This document shows positions 57,522-64,000 of a stretch of DNA of 64,000 nt, piece by piece (position 1 is the first letter of the stretch; the number at the start of each line of letters is the position of its first letter). Made by a program: the position numbers and the translations under genes. The DNA is from Phytoamicus setariae (GTDB lineage: Bacteria > Pseudomonadota > Alphaproteobacteria > Rhizobiales > Rhizobiaceae): positions 372,001 to 436,000 of the forward strand of contig NZ_JAEQNC010000004.1 of assembly GCF_016722925.1 (NCBI RefSeq). The letters run 5' to 3'. Below the pieces are notes generated by a model. The model worked only from the letters and a program-made list of their open reading frames with translations, did not search any database and had not been told where the DNA came from.

Positions 57522-58109
57522 TCAGTCCGCAAGCTTCATATGCGAACGCCCGCTGGTAAGATCGACGATCCGCCGGACGATCTCGTCAGCTTCGACTTCA
57601 GGCATCACGACAACAAGTTCCGCGCCATCGGCAAGATAAGTTTCTCCGACGATCCGGACGCCCGGTGACGCCGCAAGCCTTGCTTTCACAAGGGCCAGAT
57701 CGGAAAAGCCGCAAGCGACCCTGCCCTCGGTTTCCGAGACATAGACAACCTTTTCAGCCGCCCTCAGACATGCGGCAGCCGTGCCGCCATAAGCGCGCAT
57801 CAACCCGCCGCTACCGAGCAAAATACCGCCGAACCAGCGCGTCACGACCACCACGGCATGATCGAGTGATTGGCCGTCGATCGCCTGCAGGATGGGTTTG
57901 CCGGCCGTGCCGCTCGGCTCGCCATCATCGTTGAAACGATAGTTTTGCCCGATGCGCCAGGCCCAGCAATTGTGGTTAGCGGCTGGATCAGAATGCGCTG
58001 TTATGAACGCCTTGGCGCTCTCCTCATCGCTGATCGCACCGGCAACCGCCCTGAACCGGCTCTTCTTGATTTCCTGATCTGATGTCTCGGTGCCTGCCAG
58101 CCTGAACAT
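57522..58109 (-). CDS. IMPACT/YigZ-family protein
   Basis: 195 residues. N-terminal UPF0029 domain (KKSRFRAVAGAISDEESAKA, HNCWAWRIG, DDGEPSGTAGKPIL, VVVTRWFGGILLGSGGLMRA) and a C-terminal DUF1949-like half ending SGRSHMKLAD. The family is linked to translation control in eukaryotes; the bacterial role is unclear. ATG 58109 with AGAGG; the in-frame upstream start at 58238 runs into the kdp leader. Convergent with the cyclase, with a 19-base gap. Confidence 0.9.
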   Translation of the reverse strand: MFRLAGTETSDQEIKKSRFRAVAGAISDEESAKAFITAHSDPAANHNCWAWRIGQNYRFNDDGEPSGTAGKPILQAIDGQSLDHAVVVVTRWFGGILLGSGGLMRAYGGTAAACLRAAEKVVYVSETEGRVACGFSDLALVKARLAASPGVRIVGETYLADGAELVVVMPEVEADEIVRRIVDLTSGRSHMKLAD

Positions 58110-58263
58110 GAACCTCTGCCTCTCAACCTTGGAATACCGGATCGCACCAGCCGCCGCCAGCCGCATCCTTATGTTTTCCTTATGCGATCGGCACACCTTC
58201 ACAATCGAGATCTGATGCCGATGAGGTTCATGGTGCAAGCCTGATCAATCCCTGGAGCCTGAA

Positions 58264-58347
58264 ATGCCTGACCTGATTTTCCTTGCCATTGGCCTCGCCG
58301 CCTTTGGCATTTTTGCCGTTTACACCAGCCTGATCGGGCGCATCTGA
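58264..58347 (+). CDS. 27-residue membrane micro-ORF ahead of kdpF
   Basis: Starts MPDLIFLAIGLAAFGIFAV and ends YTSLIGRI: one hydrophobic helix with a charged C-terminal end. A GGAG lies ten bases before ATG 58264, and the gene ends 11 bases before the kdpF start, so it should be the first translated frame of the kdp transcript. It is not KdpF itself, which follows. Similar short helices upstream of kdpF occur in other kdp loci, but no function is assigned. Confidence 0.72.
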   Translation: MPDLIFLAIGLAAFGIFAVYTSLIGRI

Positions 58348-58358
58348 GGAGACGACCC

Positions 58359-58445
58359 ATGCTCGAAGTCTTTATCGGCCTCTCCGTGGCGCTGGCGCTC
58401 GGTATCTACCTCGTCGTCACACTTATTCTTCCCGAGCGCTTCTAG
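58359..58445 (+). CDS. kdpF: potassium-transporting ATPase small subunit KdpF
   Basis: 28 residues, MLEVFIGLSVALALGIYLVV then TLILPERF: one transmembrane helix with the ERF-like end common to KdpF. GAGGAG lies nine bases upstream, overlapping the micro-ORF stop, and kdpA starts 27 bases later. KdpF stabilises the KdpABC complex. Confidence 0.88.
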   Translation: MLEVFIGLSVALALGIYLVVTLILPERF

Positions 58446-58472
58446 CGCTCGCTGTTCATTCGGAGAACCATC

Positions 58473-60182
58473 ATGTCTCTTGTCGGATGGCTGCAAATCG
58501 GCCTCCTCTTTCTGATCGTTTTCGTGCTCATCAAGCCGCTGGGCCTGTATATGGCAAGCGTCTTTGCCGGTGAGAAAACCTGGGCATCCCCCGTGCTAAA
58601 GCCAGTCGAACGACTCTTTTACGCAACTGCCGGTGTCAAAGCCGACAGCGAACAGGGCTGGATCGCCTACACGTTCGGCATGCTCGCCTTCAACATGTTC
58701 GGCTTCGTGGCTCTCTATGGCTTGTTCAGATTGCAGGGCTATCTGCCTTTCAATCCACAGGGCTTCGGCGCCGTGGCGCCTGATCTCGCCTTCAACACCG
58801 CCGTCAGCTTCGTGGCCAACACCAACTGGCAATCCTATGGTGGCGAGACCACCATGAGCCATTTCAGCCAGATGGCCGGGCTCACTGTTCAGAACTTCCT
58901 GTCCGCAGCCACCGGCTTTGCAGTCGCCATCGCGGTCACCCGTGCGTTCGTGCGCTCCAACGCATCAACCGTTGGCAACTTCTGGGTCGATATGACCCGC
59001 GCCACCCTGTATGTCCTGCTGCCGCTCTCCATCCTCGTCGCGCTCACATTCGTGGCCATGGGTCTGCCGCAGACGCTTGATGGTTCCGTGGTCGCCACCA
59101 CCCTCGAAGGTACAAAGCAGACGATTTCGCTCGGTCCGGTCGCGTCGCAGGAAGCCATCAAGCAGCTCGGCACCAATGGCGGCGGTTTCTTCAATGCCAA
59201 TGCCGCTCACCCGTTCGAAAACCCGAATGCGTTTTCGAATTACCTCAACATCTTGTCGATGGTCACGCTTTCGGCGGCTCTGGCCTACGCGTTTGGCCAG
59301 ATGGTCGGCGATCGTCGCCAGGGCTGGGCGTTCGTCGCAACCATAGCGGTGCTGCTGATCAGCGGTGTAGCGGCTATCTACTGGGCGGAAAGTGCTGGCA
59401 ATCCAATCCACACCTCGCTTGGCCTCGATGGTTCGCTCGGCAACATGGAAGGCAAGGAAATTCGCTTCGGCCAGGCGATGACCGCGGCCTATGCGGCCGT
59501 CACCACTGGTGTTTCGGATGGTGCCGTCAACGCCATGCACGGATCCTTTACGGGTCTTGGCGGCCTGGTGCCGATGTTCCTGATGCAGCTCGGCGAAGTT
59601 TTGCCGGGTGGTGTAGGCTCGGGTCTCTACGGAATGATTGTGTTTGCCATTCTGACCGTGTTCGTCGCGGGTCTTATGGTTGGCCGCACACCGGAATTCC
59701 TCGGCAAGAAGATCGAAGGCCGCGAGATGAAGTATGCGATGCTCGCAGTCCTCATCCTGCCGCTTTCCATCCTTGGCTTTTCCGCTGTCTCGGCAGTCAT
59801 GCCCTCTGCACTCGCCTCGATCGGCACCGCCGGCCCGCATGGCCTGTCGGAAATCCTCTATGCCTATACGTCCGCGACCGCCAACAACGGTTCGGCCTTT
59901 GGCGGGTTGTCGGCCAATACCCCCTGGTACAACACCACCCTCGGCATAGCGATGCTGCTCGGCCGGTTCGCCTACATGGTGCCGGTGCTGGCGATTGCGG
60001 GATCGCTTGCCGCCAAGACGCGGATCTCCGCCTCCAAGGGCACGTTCCCGACCAACACGCCACTGTTCGTCGGCCTGCTGATCGCCATCATCCTCATCCT
60101 CGGAGGGCTGCAGTACTTCCCCTCCCTCGCTCTTGGTCCGATCGTCGAGCATCTGCTGATGCTTTCCGGACAGACCTTCTGA
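58473..60182 (+). CDS. kdpA: potassium-transporting ATPase subunit A
   Basis: 569 residues, the K+-channel-like subunit related to the SKT family. Selectivity-filter regions are visible: [51 protein letters not shown] and [14 protein letters not shown]. About ten membrane helices. Together with KdpB, KdpC and KdpF it imports K+ with high affinity using ATP. Confidence 0.96.
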   Translation: MSLVGWLQIGLLFLIVFVLIKPLGLYMASVFAGEKTWASPVLKPVERLFYATAGVKADSEQGWIAYTFGMLAFNMFGFVALYGLFRLQGYLPFNPQGFGAVAPDLAFNTAVSFVANTNWQSYGGETTMSHFSQMAGLTVQNFLSAATGFAVAIAVTRAFVRSNASTVGNFWVDMTRATLYVLLPLSILVALTFVAMGLPQTLDGSVVATTLEGTKQTISLGPVASQEAIKQLGTNGGGFFNANAAHPFENPNAFSNYLNILSMVTLSAALAYAFGQMVGDRRQGWAFVATIAVLLISGVAAIYWAESAGNPIHTSLGLDGSLGNMEGKEIRFGQAMTAAYAAVTTGVSDGAVNAMHGSFTGLGGLVPMFLMQLGEVLPGGVGSGLYGMIVFAILTVFVAGLMVGRTPEFLGKKIEGREMKYAMLAVLILPLSILGFSAVSAVMPSALASIGTAGPHGLSEILYAYTSATANNGSAFGGLSANTPWYNTTLGIAMLLGRFAYMVPVLAIAGSLAAKTRISASKGTFPTNTPLFVGLLIAIILILGGLQYFPSLALGPIVEHLLMLSGQTF

Positions 60183-60210
60183 AGACGCCATTCTGAAAAG
60201 GCTTTTCACC

Positions 60211-62250
60211 ATGAGTAGAAAAACAACGACGCACCTCATGGATCGTGCCATCATCGTGCCGGCTTTTCGCCAGGCCTTCTTGAAGCTCGATCCACGTGCG
60301 CTCTATAAAAACCCGGTCATCTTCGTCACCGAAGCGATCGCCGCGCTGGTCACGCTGTTCTTCATACGCGACCTCGTTGCCACACCGGCCGACGCATTAT
60401 TCTCGGGCCAGATCGCAGCATGGCTGTGGTTCACCGTACTGTTTGCCACCTTCGCCGAAGCCGTTGCCGAAGGACGAGGCAAGGCGCAGGCCGAAAGCCT
60501 GAAGCGCGCCAAGACCGATCTGATGGCCTATCGCCTGCCCAGGAATGGCGAAGGGCTGGAGGAACTCGTTCCCGCAGCCAGCCTCAAGGTCGGCGATATC
60601 GTATTGGTCGAAGCCGGTCAGCTTATCCCCGGCGACGGCGAAGTCATCGACGGCGTAGCATCGGTCAATGAAAGCGCGATCACCGGCGAATCCGCCCCGG
60701 TGATCCGCGAGGCCGGTGGCGACCGCTCGGCTGTGACCGGCGGCACGCAGGTGCTGTCGGATTCCATCAAGGTCAAGATCACCGTGCCGCCGGGCGGAAC
60801 GTTCCTCGATCGCATGATCGCGCTCATCGAAGGCGCCGAGCGCCAGCGCACCCCCAATGAAATCGCCCTGTCGATCCTGCTGTCCGGCCTGACTCTGGTC
60901 TTCCTGATCGCCGTCGTCACCCTTGGCGGTCTGGCATTCTATTCGGGTACGATCCTCTCGATCACCGTCCTTTCGGCACTGCTGGTCACGCTGATACCCA
61001 CCACGATCGGCGGCCTGCTTTCGGCCATCGGCATCGCCGGCATGGATCGCTTGGTGCGTTTCAACGTCATCGCCATCTCCGGCCGTGCGGTCGAAGCAGC
61101 CGGCGACGTCGACACACTTCTGCTGGACAAGACCGGCACCGTCACCTTCGGCAATCGCATGGCGACTGACTTCATTCCGCTGGCGGGCGTCAGCGCCCAG
61201 GAATTGGCCGAAGCCGCCATGCTCTCCAGCCAGGCCGACGAAACCCCGGAAGGTCGTTCGATCGTCGCATTGGCGAAGGGCGATTTCGCCGTAACAGAAC
61301 CGCAACATAAGGTCGATGCAGTGATCCCGTTTGCCGCCGAAACCCGCATCTCGGGCGTCGATATCTGCGGCAAGAGCTATCGCAAGGGTGCCGTCGATGC
61401 GATCCTGCGCTTTGCAAGGCTTGACGATGCTTCAGCACCGCAGGGCTTCCGTCAGAGCGTCGAAAAGATCGCCCGGACCGGCGGCACGCCGCTGGCAGTG
61501 GCGGAAGGCTCGCGGCTTCTCGGTGTCATTCACCTGAAAGACGTCGTGAAGCCTGGTATCAAGGAGCGCTTCGCGGAACTCCGCGCAATGGGCATCCGCA
61601 CCGTCATGGTCACCGGCGACAACCCAGTGACGGCCGCAGCGATTGCCTCCGAAGCCGGCGTCGACGATTTCCTCGCCGAGGCCACTCCTGAGGACAAGCT
61701 CACCTATATCAGAAACGAGCAGAAGGGCGGCAAGCTGATCGCCATGTGCGGCGACGGCACCAACGACGCACCCGCACTGGCCCAGGCCGATGTCGGCGTG
61801 GCGATGCAGACCGGCACCCAGGCGGCACGCGAAGCCGCCAACATGGTTGACCTCGATTCGAGCCCAACCAAGCTGATCGAGATCGTCGAAATCGGCAAGC
61901 AGCTGCTGATGACCCGTGGCTCGCTCACCACCTTCTCGATCGCCAACGACGTCGCGAAATACTTCGCCATCATCCCGGCGCTGTTCATCGCCACCTATCC
62001 GGCGCTCGGAGCCCTCAACATCATGGATCTGGGCTCGCCGCGCTCTGCCATCCTGTCGGCGGTGATCTTCAACGCATTGATCATCGTTGCGCTGATCCCG
62101 CTGGCGCTCAAGGGCGTCAAGTATCGTCCGGTGGGCGCGGCGGCACTGCTGCGGCGCAATCTCACCGTCTACGGCCTCGGCGGCCTGGTCCTGCCCTTCG
62201 CAGGCATCAAGATCGTCGATGTCATCGTCAACACGCTTCATCTGGTGTGA
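60211..62250 (+). CDS. kdpB: potassium-transporting ATPase subunit B
   Basis: 679 residues, P-type ATPase. Phosphorylated aspartate in [14 protein letters not shown] (about residue 307), the actuator sequence ITGESAPV, hinge [20 protein letters not shown] and the K+-ATPase-type N-domain KGAVDAIL. The stop overlaps the kdpC start region. Confidence 0.97.
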   Translation: MSRKTTTHLMDRAIIVPAFRQAFLKLDPRALYKNPVIFVTEAIAALVTLFFIRDLVATPADALFSGQIAAWLWFTVLFATFAEAVAEGRGKAQAESLKRAKTDLMAYRLPRNGEGLEELVPAASLKVGDIVLVEAGQLIPGDGEVIDGVASVNESAITGESAPVIREAGGDRSAVTGGTQVLSDSIKVKITVPPGGTFLDRMIALIEGAERQRTPNEIALSILLSGLTLVFLIAVVTLGGLAFYSGTILSITVLSALLVTLIPTTIGGLLSAIGIAGMDRLVRFNVIAISGRAVEAAGDVDTLLLDKTGTVTFGNRMATDFIPLAGVSAQELAEAAMLSSQADETPEGRSIVALAKGDFAVTEPQHKVDAVIPFAAETRISGVDICGKSYRKGAVDAILRFARLDDASAPQGFRQSVEKIARTGGTPLAVAEGSRLLGVIHLKDVVKPGIKERFAELRAMGIRTVMVTGDNPVTAAAIASEAGVDDFLAEATPEDKLTYIRNEQKGGKLIAMCGDGTNDAPALAQADVGVAMQTGTQAAREAANMVDLDSSPTKLIEIVEIGKQLLMTRGSLTTFSIANDVAKYFAIIPALFIATYPALGALNIMDLGSPRSAILSAVIFNALIIVALIPLALKGVKYRPVGAAALLRRNLTVYGLGGLVLPFAGIKIVDVIVNTLHLV

Positions 62251-62252
62251 TC

Positions 62253-62822
62253 ATGACCAATATCTATCGTCCTGCCTTTACGTTTGTCGTGCTGTTCACC
62301 CTTCTGCTCGGTATCGCCTATCCTCTATCGATCACCGGCATCTCGCTGGCGCTGATGCCTGCTAACGCCAGAGGCAGCCTGATCGTGAGCAACGACAAGA
62401 TCATCGGCTCGAGCCTGATCGGCCAAGCCTTCACCTCCGAACGGTACTTCTGGCCACGTCCTTCGGCCACCGGCGAGTTCCCGTACAATGCGGCGGCTTC
62501 ATCCGGCACCAACCTCGGCACGACCTCGCAAAAGCTCAAGGACATGGTCAAGGTAGAAATCGACCGCCTGCATTCCGCAGGCATCATCGGCGCTCTGCCT
62601 GTTGATGCGGTCACGTCGTCGGGTTCCGGCCTCGATCCGCACATCTCGCCGGACTATGCCCGTGACCAGGTCGCCCGCGTCGCCAAGGCACGAAACCTGG
62701 ACGTAGCAAAGGTCGGAGCACTGGTCGAAAGCCATATCGAGGGCCGCAGTTTCGGCTTCATCGGCGAACCGCGTGTCAATGTTCTGAGGCTCAACATGGC
62801 GCTCGATTCTCTTCAACCTTAA
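62253..62822 (+). CDS. kdpC: potassium-transporting ATPase subunit C
   Basis: 189 residues, one N-terminal membrane helix and a periplasmic domain: YFWPRPSATG-like ERYFWPRPSATGEFPYN, SGSGLDPHISPDYA and the final NVLRLNMALD. ATG 62253 is three bases past the kdpB stop; an in-frame GTG at 62247 overlapping kdpB is possible. Confidence 0.95.
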   Translation: MTNIYRPAFTFVVLFTLLLGIAYPLSITGISLALMPANARGSLIVSNDKIIGSSLIGQAFTSERYFWPRPSATGEFPYNAAASSGTNLGTTSQKLKDMVKVEIDRLHSAGIIGALPVDAVTSSGSGLDPHISPDYARDQVARVAKARNLDVAKVGALVESHIEGRSFGFIGEPRVNVLRLNMALDSLQP

Positions 62823-62837
62823 GACTAGAAAGAGCGC

Positions 62838-64000
62838 ATGGCTGATAGAGATCGCGATTCAATCGTACGCCCTGATCCCGACGCCCTGCTGGCACTTGCC
62901 GGCAGGGAAAGTCGCGGCAAGCTGACGATATTCCTGGGGGCCGCCCCAGGTGTTGGCAAGACTTATGCAATGCTCGCGCGCGCTCGTGGCCTGAAGGCCT
63001 CGGGCGCCGACATCGTTATCGGCTATGTCGAAACGCATGGGCGCAGCGAGACGGCCGAACTGCTGAGCGGACTGGAAATCCTGCCGCGCCGGCAGATAGA
63101 CTATCGCGGCCGGGTGATCGAGGAATTCGATCTGGATGCAGCGCTGGCTCGTAAGCCGAAAACTATCGTGGTCGATGAACTCGCCCATACGAACGCCGAG
63201 GACTGCCGGCATCCCAAACGGCATCAGGATATCGAGGAACTGCTGGAAGCCGGCATCAACGTCTGGACCGCGCTGAACATCCAGCATCTCGACAGCCTGT
63301 CCGACGTCGTCTCCCGTATCGCTGGCATCACCGTTCGCGAGATTGTCCCCGACAGCGTCGTCAACAATGCCGATGAAGTCATTCTTATTGACCTGCCGAC
63401 CGCCGAACTGATCGAACGCCTGCACCAGGGCAAGGTCTACCTGCCTGACAATGCCCGCCGTGCGACCGAGAAATTCTTCCGTGTCGGCAATCTTACTGCG
63501 CTGCGTGAAATGGCGCTGCGCCGCACCGCCGATCGTGTCGACGACCAGATGGTCGACTATCTCCGGCAAAATGCCATCGAAGGCCCTTGGCAGTCAGCGG
63601 AGCGACTACTCGTCTGCATCGCCGCCGATGGTCTGGCCGAGAAAGTCATCCGGACGGCGAGCCGGCTCGCGCTCAGCCTAAACGCGCCGTGGATTGTGCT
63701 GCATGTGGAGCGCCCGGACCGGGCGACGCAAGGCGAGACGGTCCGTAGCCTCGACGAAGCGTTCCGGCTTGCCGAACGGCTGGGTGCTGAAACACGCCGG
63801 TTGCGTGGCAATGATTTCGTTGTCGAAATCCTCAAGCTGGCACGCAAGGAACATGTCACCCAGATCGTCATTGGCAGACCCCATAATCGCGGCCTGACCG
63901 CACTGTTCCGTCAATCGCTCGCCGATGCGCTGATCAACAAGGCGGACGGTATTGGAATCCATCTTATCACGGATAGCGCCGCAAAGTCGACCGGCGGCAA
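62838..64000 (+). CDS. kdpD: potassium sensor kinase KdpD (truncated by window end)
   Basis: The first 387 or so residues are present, with no stop before the window ends. The KdpD domain is seen at about 25-235: Walker A GAAPGVGKTYAML, ARKPKTIVVDELAHTNAEDC and NVWTALNIQHLDSL. The universal-stress-protein-like domain begins near 250. The four membrane helices and histidine kinase lie outside the window. ATG 62838 is 15 bases after kdpC. With a KdpE response regulator expected beyond the window, it switches on the operon under K+ limitation. Confidence 0.95.
   Translation, partial: MADRDRDSIVRPDPDALLALAGRESRGKLTIFLGAAPGVGKTYAMLARARGLKASGADIVIGYVETHGRSETAELLSGLEILPRRQIDYRGRVIEEFDLDAALARKPKTIVVDELAHTNAEDCRHPKRHQDIEELLEAGINVWTALNIQHLDSLSDVVSRIAGITVREIVPDSVVNNADEVILIDLPTAELIERLHQGKVYLPDNARRATEKFFRVGNLTALREMALRRTADRVDDQMVDYLRQNAIEGPWQSAERLLVCIAADGLAEKVIRTASRLALSLNAPWIVLHVERPDRATQGETVRSLDEAFRLAERLGAETRRLRGNDFVVEILKLARKEHVTQIVIGRPHNRGLTALFRQSLADALINKADGIGIHLITDSAAKSTGG

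Overview
The window looks like the chromosome of a rhizobial alphaproteobacterium (Rhizobiaceae or a close relative). The evidence is the order rplU-rpmA-GNAT-GNAT-obgE-proB-proA-nadD, a 1593-residue NAD-dependent glutamate dehydrogenase, a kdp operon with a tiny kdpF, many solute-binding-protein ABC transporters, and GC-rich codon use. No rRNA, CRISPR array, phage or integrase was seen. The only mobile DNA is a decayed IS30-type transposase remnant near 49.3-49.5 kb.

Layout. 0.1-1.4 kb: flavohaemoglobin hmp behind a perfect palindrome. 1.7-6.0 kb: two identical tRNA-Gly(GCC) genes with shared flanks, bracketing a cassette of a GntR regulator, an APH-fold kinase and a class III PLP enzyme (probably kinase plus phospho-lyase), and one small unknown gene. 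6.2-15.5 kb: housekeeping genes (prolyl-tRNA editing protein, thioredoxin-TPR protein, LON-domain protein, Trm112-like protein, nadD, proA, proB, obgE, two GNATs, L27, L21) and a tRNA-Ser(CGA).

15.8-28.9 kb: an aromatic-compound catabolic cluster. It has a branched-chain-amino-acid-type ABC transporter, an intradiol ring-cleavage dioxygenase, a muconate-cycloisomerase-like enzyme, a small SCP2-like protein, an alpha/beta hydrolase, a LysR regulator, a Tat-exported binding protein, a flavin reductase, a stand-alone FAD synthetase, an IclR regulator and an HpaB-type flavin monooxygenase. All three promoter regions of this cluster carry a similar inverted repeat, GGTAT-N6-ATAC/T, which suggests one regulon. 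The set does not match the textbook catechol or hydroxyquinol pathways: neither muconolactone isomerase nor maleylacetate reductase is present.

29.1-37.4 kb: a GSCFA-domain protein, recQ and the large glutamate dehydrogenase. 37.7-46.8 kb: an eight-gene leftward operon for uptake and oxidation of a polyamine-like amine (aldehyde dehydrogenase, PotABCD-type transporter, amidohydrolase, FAD-dependent amine oxidase, cupin), with a divergent TetR gene and a 33-bp near-perfect palindrome between them. 48.4-57.5 kb: an orphan LysR, the IS30 scar, an envelope group of unknown function (DUF2092, DUF3300, DUF2950, a polytopic membrane protein, an outer-membrane channel-like protein) and a membrane adenylate cyclase. 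57.5-64 kb: an IMPACT/YigZ protein and the high-affinity potassium operon kdpFABCD (kdpD runs off the window), preceded by an extra 27-residue membrane micro-ORF.

Limits: all calls come from reading the sequence and from family knowledge. No database search, structure prediction or alignment program was run. Substrates of the transporters and catabolic enzymes are inferred from context.
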